From CAZTZL01 sp964617625 (lineage in GTDB: Bacteria; Zhuqueibacterota; QNDG01; DSAB01): a stretch of DNA of 64,000 nt. The DNA lies in NCBI GenBank assembly GCA_964617625.1, contig CAZTZL010000005.1:1-64000 (forward strand), written 5' to 3'. The stretch's first letter is position 1. Every line of letters begins with the position of its first letter. This document shows positions 56,330-64,000 of the stretch, in pieces. The translations under genes were made by a program, and so were the position numbers. The notes under the pieces were generated by a model. It was given only the letters and a program-made list of their open reading frames with translations. It searched no databases and was not told the origin of the DNA.

Positions 56330-57172
56330 TTATTTTGATAATAATGTTGATTTCAATAGAAAATATAAATAAACGACAGGACCAATGAGCATTGAACTGT
56401 CAAATCGATCCAGTATCCCTCCGTGTCCCGGAAGTAATTTTGAGGTATCTTTGACACCAATATCTCTTTTGTACATCGATTCAATCAAATCGCTTAACTG
56501 TCCCACTATACCGACAATGATCCCCAGCATCAAGCTATCTACATTTGAGATAAAAGGTGCCAGAATAAATTTTAGACCTATTGAAGATCCCAATGTAACA
56601 AAAAATCCTCCGATCGCTCCTTCCCATGTTTTGTTCGGACTAATTCGATGATATAATGAATGCTTGCCAAAATTATAACCTATAAAATAAGCGCTTGAAT
56701 CACAGATCCATATTAATGCAAAAATGTAGACGATCAACCATCCTTGATTCGAATATGAATTTAAGAAAATGTCATTACATTCCCGGATTAATATAAAAAA
56801 TGAAAAGAAGGAAATGTATCCAACGCCTGTTATAGTAATGGCAAGATTGCGAAAATGATTTTGATTTTTTTTGAATAATTCATTGATCATACTGATAAAC
56901 AATACAGACAAAAGAATCCAGCCCGTATTTTGACCATGATTTAAATAAATATCCCAACTCAGTACGAGAACTGATATTATCCCAAGAATTTTATGAGGTT
57001 CGTATTTTGATTTTTCAGCCAGATTAAAAAATTCCCAGGATGCCGCAGTAATGATAATATTCACCAGAATCAGGAAAATACATTTACCAAGAAGTGCTCC
57101 GATAAATAAAACAGGGATTCCAAACAGGGCAACTAAAATACGTTTTGTTAATTCTTTAGGGTTCATAATCAT
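56330..57172 (-). CDS. cdsA: phosphatidate cytidylyltransferase
   Basis: Makes CDP-diacylglycerol from phosphatidate and CTP at the inner membrane, the entry to phospholipid synthesis. 280 residues with 7-8 TM helices and the C-terminal family signature around KDTSKLLPGHGGILDRFDS. Either Met at 57172 or two codons later may be the start. It lies 31 bp after the iron-sulfur protein gene and could be the last member of the clpC-side transcription unit. Confidence 0.94.
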   Translation of the reverse strand: MIMNPKELTKRILVALFGIPVLFIGALLGKCIFLILVNIIITAASWEFFNLAEKSKYEPHKILGIISVLVLSWDIYLNHGQNTGWILLSVLFISMINELFKKNQNHFRNLAITITGVGYISFFSFFILIRECNDIFLNSYSNQGWLIVYIFALIWICDSSAYFIGYNFGKHSLYHRISPNKTWEGAIGGFFVTLGSSIGLKFILAPFISNVDSLMLGIIVGIVGQLSDLIESMYKRDIGVKDTSKLLPGHGGILDRFDSSMLIGPVVYLYFLLKSTLLSK

Positions 57173-57203
57173 AAAAATTATATGAATAATTCAATATAAG
57201 ATC

Positions 57204-58724
57204 TTATTGTACCCAACGTTCTTCGCCAGCATTGGTCAGAAAAATACCTCTATTTCCCTCTACTGGGCATCTGGTGACACAAATACCGCATCCAATGCAA
57301 AGTGATTCATCCACATATGGGAGAAGCACTTCAGACTGTCTGCCGTCAATGGTTTTAATGGATTCTCTTCTGAATTTGATGGCCTTATCCGGCAAGGGAC
57401 AGTGTTCCTCACATACCATGCAATTTTCACCATAATACCAGGGGATGCATCTCGTTTTGTCGAAATGTGCGGTGCCAATCTTTTGTAGATTTTTTTCTTT
57501 TAGCGGCAAGGAAACAATGGCGTGTGTGGGACAAACCTGACCGCATAAATTGCAGTTATATTCGCAATATCCGGTCTCAGGAAAAAGTATGGGGGTCCAT
57601 AGCGCCTCCAATCCTGTTTCTAATCCGGTATATTGCAATCCCTTGCCTGCTGTCGAGCAAACACGAATGCATTCGCCGCATCGAATACAATAATCCAGAA
57701 ATTGATTTTCTTCTCGTGCTCCCGGAGGCCTGATTAAAATTCCCTGCTTTTTGGGATCTAAAAAACTGATTTTGATTAAAGAGGCTGAAAATAATGCGGT
57801 CAATCCAGCACCGAGAATTCTTCTCCGGGTCAAATCGACTCGGACCGATTTCTTTTGGCCGCCAAAGTCGAAACGGATTGCATGTTCGGGGCAAATGTCC
57901 TGACAATCCATGCAACTGATGCATTCCAGATTATCCGTGGACTTGAAATCTTTTCCTATGGCTCCCATCCGGCAATTCCTATAACATAAATTACATTTGG
58001 TACATACCTCTGAAACGTGTCTTCGATACAAGCGCAATTTTGAAAATAAGGCAAGAAGCGCACCTAAAGGACAGAGATTTCGGCACCAAAACCTTTTGTG
58101 GATGATTGCCAGAAATAAAATCGATACAAAAATGAATCCTGTAACAAGACTGCCTCTGAATGCGGATTCGGACAGGGGAAGCAGAAATGCTCTCATCCCT
58201 TCGTTGATTCGGGTAACAATACTTTCAAGAAAATTGAATGAATAAAGAAAACCGATTATACCATCACTAATAAATACAAAAATCGGATAGAGAAAGGTAA
58301 CAACCACACGCGTTAAAAGCGAAATCGGATCAAAAAAGCCGGCAAGCTGAATTGAAAATAAAGCACCGATAACGATGAAAATAAGTATTCCGAATTTTAT
58401 CCATTTTGGTTTCCCGGAAAATGTTTTCGGATTTGGCTTTGAACGATTTAAGTTATCAGATCCGTCAATAATGGTTCCCAGAGGACAAATCCAGCCGCAA
58501 AAAAAACGTCCCAGAAATACAGTCAAAATCAAAAGCATTATTGCCGGAATACTTTTGATAATGAATGTTCGAGCAGATAATGAAGCTGACAAGCCAATTA
58601 AAGGGTCGATACGGAGGAAAAAATCTACAGGAAATATGGATGCCAATGGATAAGCATTTAGAAGAAATAAAAGAAAAAATAAAACGAGAAAAACGATTTG
58701 GGAAATTCGTCGGACAATACGCAT
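57204..58724 (-). CDS. NapH-type membrane ferredoxin fused to a NapG/MauM-like ferredoxin
   Basis: 506 residues. The N-terminal half (1-230) has 4-5 TM helices and the two NapH/NosR-type CxxxCP motifs (Cys76/80 and Cys214/218). Two 4Fe-4S motifs follow (from Cys241 and Cys268). Residues 299-320 then form an internal twin-arginine-like signal anchor (TRRRILGAG plus a hydrophobic stretch). Four more cysteine clusters of 4Fe-4S type follow (from Cys346, 387, 426 and 476). This looks like NapH and Tat-exported NapG joined in one chain, predicted to pass electrons from the quinone pool to the periplasm. No reductase is adjacent, so the acceptor is unknown. Confidence 0.85.
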   Translation of the reverse strand: MRIVRRISQIVFLVLFFLLFLLNAYPLASIFPVDFFLRIDPLIGLSASLSARTFIIKSIPAIMLLILTVFLGRFFCGWICPLGTIIDGSDNLNRSKPNPKTFSGKPKWIKFGILIFIVIGALFSIQLAGFFDPISLLTRVVVTFLYPIFVFISDGIIGFLYSFNFLESIVTRINEGMRAFLLPLSESAFRGSLVTGFIFVSILFLAIIHKRFWCRNLCPLGALLALFSKLRLYRRHVSEVCTKCNLCYRNCRMGAIGKDFKSTDNLECISCMDCQDICPEHAIRFDFGGQKKSVRVDLTRRRILGAGLTALFSASLIKISFLDPKKQGILIRPPGAREENQFLDYCIRCGECIRVCSTAGKGLQYTGLETGLEALWTPILFPETGYCEYNCNLCGQVCPTHAIVSLPLKEKNLQKIGTAHFDKTRCIPWYYGENCMVCEEHCPLPDKAIKFRRESIKTIDGRQSEVLLPYVDESLCIGCGICVTRCPVEGNRGIFLTNAGEERWVQ

Positions 58725-58739
58725 GAGTAACGTGATCCT

Positions 58740-59642
58740 CTATACTGTAAGACGAATGGTTTCGATATGGATTTTTCTCAGATCATTTTGTCCCAATCCC
58801 CTTTCGTTTGCTTTAACAAGAAAAGGAACTTCTTTGGGATTTAGATTAAACAGAGTGGCTCCATAACTGTCCATAGCGACAATATCTGTTCCAATTGCAA
58901 CCGTTTTTTTCAGTTGAACATCTACAAGATTTCCGCCGCTCGGACCGTTCCGCAGGAGCATTCTATATGCATCCAGAATAATTAAATCGGATCGGATAAA
59001 ACTGTTCAGATCGGTAATTTTTGTGTCAAATTGCCGATGCAGCTTTCCGCGATTTCCACCTAAAAATCCCATCACATTTTTCATGGCAAGTGAAACGCCG
59101 GAAATGCTGTGATTTTTCGCGATGGGCAAATTGATAATCTTGTCGGCTTCTAAAACATCGTCGTATATTTCCCAGGAGGTTATCAATTCTCCTTCCGGTA
59201 TACGGGTGTTTTTAAATTTCCGGTCATAAACATGCTGAATATCGCCTCCGGAATCTTTGACCGATTTTTCAATACCGCTTCTCTGGTAGCATCTTCTGGG
59301 CTCATTCAGTGTATGATCGAATACTTTTACCTTTTTAGCACCCGCTTCAAGACACATCCTGACCACTTCGGCGACAATTTCAGGATTCGTTGTCGCAGCC
59401 TGTTTTGGTACTCTGTCCCAGGATATATTGGGTTTGAGAACAACAACATCCCCCGAAGATATAAATCGTGACATCCCCCCTGCAGATTCAATGGCCTTTC
59501 TGACCAAAGATACCGGTTCGCCCCCTTCGACAACAACAATTTCAGGATAAGATGGGTTGTTTTTACTGAAAACAGAAGTCGAACCAAAAAGAGCCGAAAC
59601 TCCTATTCCCGAAACTGTTTTAATGAATTCACGACGTTTCAT
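58740..59642 (-). CDS. DUF362 domain protein with Tat signal
   Basis: 300 residues with a twin-arginine signal (KRREFIKT followed by a hydrophobic GIGVSALFGS segment) and a DUF362 domain: VVLKPNISWDR near residue 67, IINLPIAKNHSISG, MKNVMGFLGGNRGKLH and the C-terminal DIVAMDSYGATLF. DUF362 function is not established; members are often found beside ferredoxin proteins, as here (15 bp to the iron-sulfur gene). Predicted to act in the periplasm, perhaps with that protein. Confidence 0.9.
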   Translation of the reverse strand: MKRREFIKTVSGIGVSALFGSTSVFSKNNPSYPEIVVVEGGEPVSLVRKAIESAGGMSRFISSGDVVVLKPNISWDRVPKQAATTNPEIVAEVVRMCLEAGAKKVKVFDHTLNEPRRCYQRSGIEKSVKDSGGDIQHVYDRKFKNTRIPEGELITSWEIYDDVLEADKIINLPIAKNHSISGVSLAMKNVMGFLGGNRGKLHRQFDTKITDLNSFIRSDLIILDAYRMLLRNGPSGGNLVDVQLKKTVAIGTDIVAMDSYGATLFNLNPKEVPFLVKANERGLGQNDLRKIHIETIRLTV

Positions 59643-59660
59643 AAAATGAGGCTTTTTTAA

Positions 59661-62147
59661 TTAATTCGAACTTTGTGGCTTGACTTTCTTGGGTTTACTG
59701 GCAGATGCTTTTGTGTTATCGGATTTCTCATGTTCCATCTCTTCAAATATCAGTTCTTCTCCCTTGCACTGTACGATGATGTTGCTGTCATCTCCAAACT
59801 TTCCTCTCAACAATTCTTCGGCAACAGGGTCTTCAATATATTTCCGAAGCACACGCCGAACCTGCCTGGCCCCATAAACGGGATCATAACCTTTGTCAGC
59901 CAATAATTCCTTTGCTTTAGATGAAAGTGTGATATGAATGGAACGTTCTTTCATGCTTTCAAGTATATCGTCCATTGTAATATCTATTATGGACAAAATA
60001 TGATCCCTTTTTAACGGTTTGAATACCACAATTTCATCGATCCGGTTGATAAATTCTGGATTGAAAAGCTTCTTGGTCTCTTCCATCATGGATGATTTAA
60101 TTTTGTCATAATCAACTGCCCCATCATCTGTGCCAAATCCGAATCCTCCTTTGTTCACAGAACGCGTACCCAGATTGGAGGTCATAATGAGAATCGTATT
60201 TTTAAAATCCACTTTTCTGCCGATTCCGTCAGTCAAATGACCTTCATCCAAAATTTGAAGCAAAATATTGAACACATCAGGATGGGCTTTCTCAATCTCA
60301 TCAAGCAGAACGACTGAATAAGGATGACGTCTGACTTTTTCCGTGAGCTGTCCACCTTCTTCATATCCAACATAACCCGGAGGAGCCCCGGTCATTCGCG
60401 AAACCGCAAACTTTTCCATAAATTCAGACATGTCCACACGTATCAAAGCATTTTCATCCTCGAACAAATATTTCGCTAAAATTCTGGCAAGGTAGGTTTT
60501 CCCTACTCCCGTGGGTCCCAGGAATACAAAAGATCCAATTGGACGACGCGGATCACGTAATCCAGCCCGGGTTCTTCGAATGGCTTTGCTCACAATATCG
60601 ATCACTTCGTCCTGGCCGACTACTTTCTCTTTAAGAACATCCGTCATCTTGAGTAATTTGATAGATTCCGACTGAGCAACTTTCGAAACCGGAATTCCTG
60701 TCATCATTGCTACAACCTGGGCAATATCTTCTTCGGTAACCTCCGCTAAAATTTCACCTTCTTCAATTTCCCAATTTCGCTTGGCATCTTCAAGCTCCAC
60801 AGTAAGCTTTTTTTCTCTGTCCCGCAATACTGCCGCTTTTTCAAACTCCTGATTTCGAATCACATTCTCTTTTTCTGTTCGGACCACTTTCAATCTCTCT
60901 TCGAGAATCGTGACTTCTTTTGGAACTGAAATATTCGCAAGATGTACCTTGGAACCCGCCTCATCCATAACATCTATCGCTTTATCGGGAAGATATTTGT
61001 CAGTAATATACCTGTCTGAAAAACGGACAGCGGATATAATCGCTTCTTCTGTGTATTTTATCCTGTGATGCTTTTCGTACCTTTCCTGCAAACCTTTTAA
61101 AATTTGGAGAGTATCTTCAGCAGACGGCGGATCGACCAAGACCTTTTGAAAGCGTCTTTCAAGTGCACCATCCTTTTCGATATACTGCCGGTATTCATCC
61201 AGTGTGGTGGCGCCAATGCATTGCAACTCTCCCCGTGCCAGAGCTGGTTTGAACATATTTGAAGCATCCAGCGAACCGGAGGCACCACCTGCCCCGACAA
61301 TGGTATGAAGCTCGTCGATAAACAGAATGATGTTTTTTGATTTGACCAGTTCGTTCATAATCGCTTTCATGCGTTCTTCGAACTGTCCCCTGTATTTTGT
61401 ACCGGCTACAATCGCTCCCAGATCAAGTGTGACCACGCGTTTATTGTGAAGAATTCTGGAGACTTTCTTTTCAATAATCCGCATTGCAAGCCCTTCTGCA
61501 ATAGCGGTCTTTCCCACTCCCGGCTCACCGATCAATACTGGATTGTTCTTTTTTCTTCTAGAAAGTATTTGTGCAACCCGCTGTATTTCAAGTTCCCGCC
61601 CGATAACAGGATCCAGTTCTTCTTTGATTGCCAGTTCGGTTAAATCCCGTCCGAAATGATCCAGTGCGGGTGTTTGTGATTTTCCTTTGGTTTCTTTCGA
61701 AGCATTGGATCCTTTTAAAACATTTTCGAGTTCATCTTTAACCGTTTCGTAGGTAACATCATAACTCTGCATGACCTGTGCAGCTACTCCCTCAGCGTCC
61801 CTTAAGAGAGCCATCAATAAATGTTCCGTACCAATGATATTTGATTTGAATCGTTCGGCTTCCGCTGCGGCAACACGTAGTACGCGTTCCGCTCTTTTCG
61901 TAAAAGGGATATTTCCCATGGTGATGGTACCACCTGTGGAACGTATCGCTTCTTCAATTGATTTTTTTAATTCATCAAGGTCGATATCAATATTTTGAAG
62001 TATTTCAATGGCAACACCGCCTCCTTCGCGAATCAACCCTAATAAAAGATGTTCCGTACCTATATAGTCATGTCCAAGTCTGAGCGCTTCTTCTCTTGAA
62101 AGTTGAATAACGACCTGAACGCGCTGTGAAAAATTATTACGAATCAT
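59661..62147 (-). CDS. clpC: ATP-dependent Clp protease ATP-binding subunit ClpC
   Basis: 828-residue Hsp100 unfoldase. Two N-terminal Clp_N repeats each keep the [16 protein letters not shown] glutamate used by B. subtilis ClpC to bind phospho-arginine. AAA1 (Walker A GEPGVGKT) is followed by a UVR-containing M domain (about 410-470) and AAA2 (Walker A GPTGVGKT). A GFGF loop in the AAA2 region matches the ClpP-docking tripeptide position. With McsA and McsB upstream in the same operon, this forms a full arginine-phosphorylation quality-control module. ClpP is not in the window. Confidence 0.96.
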   Translation of the reverse strand: MIRNNFSQRVQVVIQLSREEALRLGHDYIGTEHLLLGLIREGGGVAIEILQNIDIDLDELKKSIEEAIRSTGGTITMGNIPFTKRAERVLRVAAAEAERFKSNIIGTEHLLMALLRDAEGVAAQVMQSYDVTYETVKDELENVLKGSNASKETKGKSQTPALDHFGRDLTELAIKEELDPVIGRELEIQRVAQILSRRKKNNPVLIGEPGVGKTAIAEGLAMRIIEKKVSRILHNKRVVTLDLGAIVAGTKYRGQFEERMKAIMNELVKSKNIILFIDELHTIVGAGGASGSLDASNMFKPALARGELQCIGATTLDEYRQYIEKDGALERRFQKVLVDPPSAEDTLQILKGLQERYEKHHRIKYTEEAIISAVRFSDRYITDKYLPDKAIDVMDEAGSKVHLANISVPKEVTILEERLKVVRTEKENVIRNQEFEKAAVLRDREKKLTVELEDAKRNWEIEEGEILAEVTEEDIAQVVAMMTGIPVSKVAQSESIKLLKMTDVLKEKVVGQDEVIDIVSKAIRRTRAGLRDPRRPIGSFVFLGPTGVGKTYLARILAKYLFEDENALIRVDMSEFMEKFAVSRMTGAPPGYVGYEEGGQLTEKVRRHPYSVVLLDEIEKAHPDVFNILLQILDEGHLTDGIGRKVDFKNTILIMTSNLGTRSVNKGGFGFGTDDGAVDYDKIKSSMMEETKKLFNPEFINRIDEIVVFKPLKRDHILSIIDITMDDILESMKERSIHITLSSKAKELLADKGYDPVYGARQVRRVLRKYIEDPVAEELLRGKFGDDSNIIVQCKGEELIFEEMEHEKSDNTKASASKPKKVKPQSSN

Positions 62148-62176
62148 ATATGTAATCTCCAGTCAAGGGGTTTATT

Positions 62177-63235
62177 TCAATTCAAATTGAGTCTTTCGCG
62201 TATTAAAGAGGCTCTTTTAATATCCCTCTCCGTTTCAGACAGATTCCCTCCTGCGACTTTCTGCAGATGGACCGGTTGAGATATTAACATCAGCTCGTTT
62301 AATGTTTTATAATTCCATTGCTGTGTGATGCCCAATGCAACTCCCAATCGTAATGTGGAAACAAAATCCAAAAATTCCATAAAAGAAATCATTCTTGCTT
62401 TCATCAGTAATCCAATAACGCGATCCACTTTGTCTTCCACGAAAATTGTTTTCTTGTTCTTTATCCTCTTACGTGCTCTTCTTTCTTTATCGATAAATTT
62501 TTTAATAATTTGTTCCATTCGGGTTAAAATGACCTGCTCTTTCCAGCCAAGCGTATATTGATTTGAAATCTGAAAAAAATTGCCTGTGATTTGGCTGCCC
62601 TCTCCGTAAAAACCGCGAACGGCAATACCTGTCGGTATCAACTCGGCAAAAACTTCATCTATTTCCCCGGTGTAAATCAACGCCGGGAGATGTGTAAAAA
62701 CAGAAAACCTGACGCCTGTACCAACATTGGACGGACACGCCGTTAAATAGCCAAACTGATCGGAAAATGCATAATTCAGATTTTTTGATAATTCTTCGTC
62801 CAGTCGATGAATTTCCTGCCATCCTTTTTTTAAAGAAAAACCAGCTGATAGAAACTGGATTCTTAGGTGATCTTCCTCATTAATCATAATACCAGCTGAT
62901 TCATCTGATGCAACCAGCAAACCACGTGGATTCGATTTCTCAGAAAAATCAAGACTGATCAGGCGCCTCTCTATAAAAAATTGATTCTCTTCTGAATTAA
63001 CTGAAGACATATCAAAATAATATGCCTGCTTCAACCGGGTGGTTTCTTCGGCAGCTTGAAGTACTTCGGTAATGATTTCCTGCTGTTCAAGTTCACTTGC
63101 CCGATTCACAAATAGATAATTTTGCAAATTTCGAGCCAACCGCACACGACTGCTGATAATCACATCTGAATAGTCCCCGTCTTTCGAAAGCCAGTCTGCC
63201 ACCTTTTTTGCCATGATATCAATTACAGGATTCAT
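62177..63235 (-). CDS. mcsB: protein-arginine kinase McsB
   Basis: 352-residue phosphagen-kinase homologue that phosphorylates arginines on proteins, marking them for ClpC. Motifs: SSRVRLARNL, the ATP-site CPSNVGTGVR and GFYGEGSQITGNFFQISNQ. A C-terminal RDxxRA phospho-arginine docking motif (RDIKRA, about 337-342) is intact. It overlaps mcsA by 4 nt and is 29 bp from clpC. Full conservation of these sites predicts a working kinase. Confidence 0.95.
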   Translation of the reverse strand: MNPVIDIMAKKVADWLSKDGDYSDVIISSRVRLARNLQNYLFVNRASELEQQEIITEVLQAAEETTRLKQAYYFDMSSVNSEENQFFIERRLISLDFSEKSNPRGLLVASDESAGIMINEEDHLRIQFLSAGFSLKKGWQEIHRLDEELSKNLNYAFSDQFGYLTACPSNVGTGVRFSVFTHLPALIYTGEIDEVFAELIPTGIAVRGFYGEGSQITGNFFQISNQYTLGWKEQVILTRMEQIIKKFIDKERRARKRIKNKKTIFVEDKVDRVIGLLMKARMISFMEFLDFVSTLRLGVALGITQQWNYKTLNELMLISQPVHLQKVAGGNLSETERDIKRASLIRERLNLN

Positions 63236-63756
63236 GCAAATTTTATTCTCGATCGATTATGTTCAAGCAATCGAATTTGATCCCTTAATTCGGCTGCCAA
63301 TTCATAATTTTCTTCTTTTATGGACTCTTTCAATTTTTTTTTCAGCAATCGTATCGAATCGATTTCCGATTTGGGGTTTTGTATATTCTCACCTAAATGT
63401 CTGTTACTTCCGTGGATTCTCCTGAGAAGTATGTTCAACTTGTGAAAAAAGATTTTATAACAATTCGGACAACCCAGTTTTCCCATTTTTTTAAAATCGG
63501 CCCAGGACAGGTTGCAAATCGGACATATATGTTTTTTATCCTCTGCAGTAATCGTCTGCTGAGATTTGGATGAAAGGTGTTCATTGAGCAACGCAATAAT
63601 AATTTTCCCAAAAACTTTTGAAATGTCGATCAATGGATTGTCCAAGCCCCGTTTCTCCACACACGAAGTGCAGAGATTTAACGTTTTCTTTTTATCTCCG
63701 ATTACCTGTGTAAATTTTATCATCGCTTCTTGTTGATGACACTTTTCACAAATCAT
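63232..63756 (-). CDS. mcsA: McsA, zinc-binding activator of McsB
   Basis: Activates McsB and links it to ClpC. The preferred start (Met at 63756) gives 174 residues beginning MICEKCHQQEA, as in the family. A longer frame from 63807 adds 17 non-conserved residues, and its ATG would overlap a possible -10 box. Four CxxC pairs (starting CEKC, CTSC, CPIC, CPNC) form two zinc sites, and a C-terminal UVR domain (EENYELAAELRDQIRLLE) is present. No CtsR repressor gene precedes it, unlike the Firmicutes ctsR-mcsA-mcsB-clpC operon. Confidence 0.93.
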   Translation of the reverse strand: MICEKCHQQEAMIKFTQVIGDKKKTLNLCTSCVEKRGLDNPLIDISKVFGKIIIALLNEHLSSKSQQTITAEDKKHICPICNLSWADFKKMGKLGCPNCYKIFFHKLNILLRRIHGSNRHLGENIQNPKSEIDSIRLLKKKLKESIKEENYELAAELRDQIRLLEHNRSRIKFA

Positions 63757-63806
63757 GTATAGATTCAACGATTTAAAGAAAGGCTCTGTTCCTTTGGTAT
63801 AACACA

Positions 63807-63834
63807 TCTATAATAATTTAAACTTACGAAACAA
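63807..63834 (-). promoter_or_regulatory. possible promoter of the mcsA-mcsB-clpC operon
   Basis: On the - strand TTGTTT (63829-63834), a 16-bp spacer and TATAGA (63807-63812) precede mcsA. It is a weak match, and no CtsR (GGTCAAA repeat) or CIRCE element is visible. Confidence 0.3.
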
Positions 63835-63873
63835 TTCCCATAATCCATTTTTACTATTTCAAACAAAATACAT

Positions 63874-64000
63874 TTATGATGATTTTTTAATTTTCCCATC
63901 GTACAATTCGATGACACGGTCTGCACGTTCAGCAAGTTCCATATTATGTGTTACAACCACAAATGTTTTTTGTCTATCACGAACAAGTTTCCACATTACT
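63874..64000 (-). CDS. ABC transporter ATP-binding protein, LolD-like (C-terminal fragment)
   Basis: Only the last 42 codons are in the window: the segment after Walker B with VVVTHNMELAERADRV and the D-loop/H-loop end ELYDGKIKKSS. The VTHxxxLAxRADRVxxLxDG pattern is typical of LolD-type lipoprotein-releasing ATPases. This would imply an outer membrane with lipoproteins, but other MacB-like ATPases share the pattern. Confidence 0.75.
   Translation of the reverse strand, partial: VMWKLVRDRQKTFVVVTHNMELAERADRVIELYDGKIKKSS

Overview
The window reads as one scaffold of a draft, probably metagenome-derived, genome of a Gram-negative-type bacterium with moderately AT-rich DNA. It contains two runs of exactly 100 N. 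The gene order recN-murA-dnaE and thrS-infC-rpmI-rplT-pheS-pheT-zapB-like-zapA-rny, a two-subunit glycine dehydrogenase, a LolD-like ATPase and an McsA-McsB-ClpC triad outside an obvious Firmicutes background fit a member of, or near, the FCB superphylum (Calditrichota, KSB1 or Marinimicrobia-like lineages). That placement is inference; no rRNA gene is present to settle it.

Layout: 0-33.7 kb is read on the + strand and 33.7-64 kb on the - strand, the two halves converging at a tRNA-Arg gene. 0-9 kb: recN (5' truncated), murA, dnaE and a ZnuABC-like metal ABC transporter. 9-11.8 kb: an XRE-cupin regulator, a tiny basic protein with its own promoter, structured leader and terminator, and an orphan gcvPB. 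11.8-20.5 kb: a signalling block made of a PleD-like diguanylate cyclase, a membrane histidine kinase, an NtrB-like kinase with a degenerate receiver, an NtrC-like sigma-54 activator, a sigma-54-type promoter, a single-domain response regulator, and an FtsZ-family GTPase. 20.7-32.3 kb: tRNA-Val and housekeeping genes for translation, cell division, RNase Y, FolD and ProS. 32.3-33.7 kb: a TPR protein.

The - strand half, read from 64 kb downward, starts with lolD-like (partial), mcsA, mcsB, clpC, a Tat-type DUF362 protein, a NapH/NapG-like iron-sulfur fusion and cdsA. An atypical OmpR-type regulator follows. The remainder is a Wzx/Wzy-type exopolysaccharide operon of about 15 genes: initiating sugar transferase, epimerase, deacetylase, Wzz-tyrosine kinase, FemAB-like protein, several glycosyltransferases, O-antigen ligase/polymerase, flippase, alpha/alpha-toroid protein, WecB and methyltransferase. 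It ends in a secreted beta-helix protein carrying two DNA-identical 1183-bp repeats.

The most unusual item is the FtsZ-family protein at 18.9-20.5 kb. Its GTPase core looks archaeal in type, it lacks the usual FtsZ C-terminal peptide, and it carries a CheA-P1-like HPt domain in which the phospho-histidine is replaced by lysine. It sits directly downstream of a single-domain response regulator behind a predicted sigma-54 promoter and palindrome. This suggests a cytoskeletal GTPase tied to two-component signalling through a pseudo-HPt docking domain. Other notable points are an ATT start codon for infC, possible RNA structure between zapA and rny, and 55-nt duplicated ends at both N gaps that indicate collapsible assembly joins.
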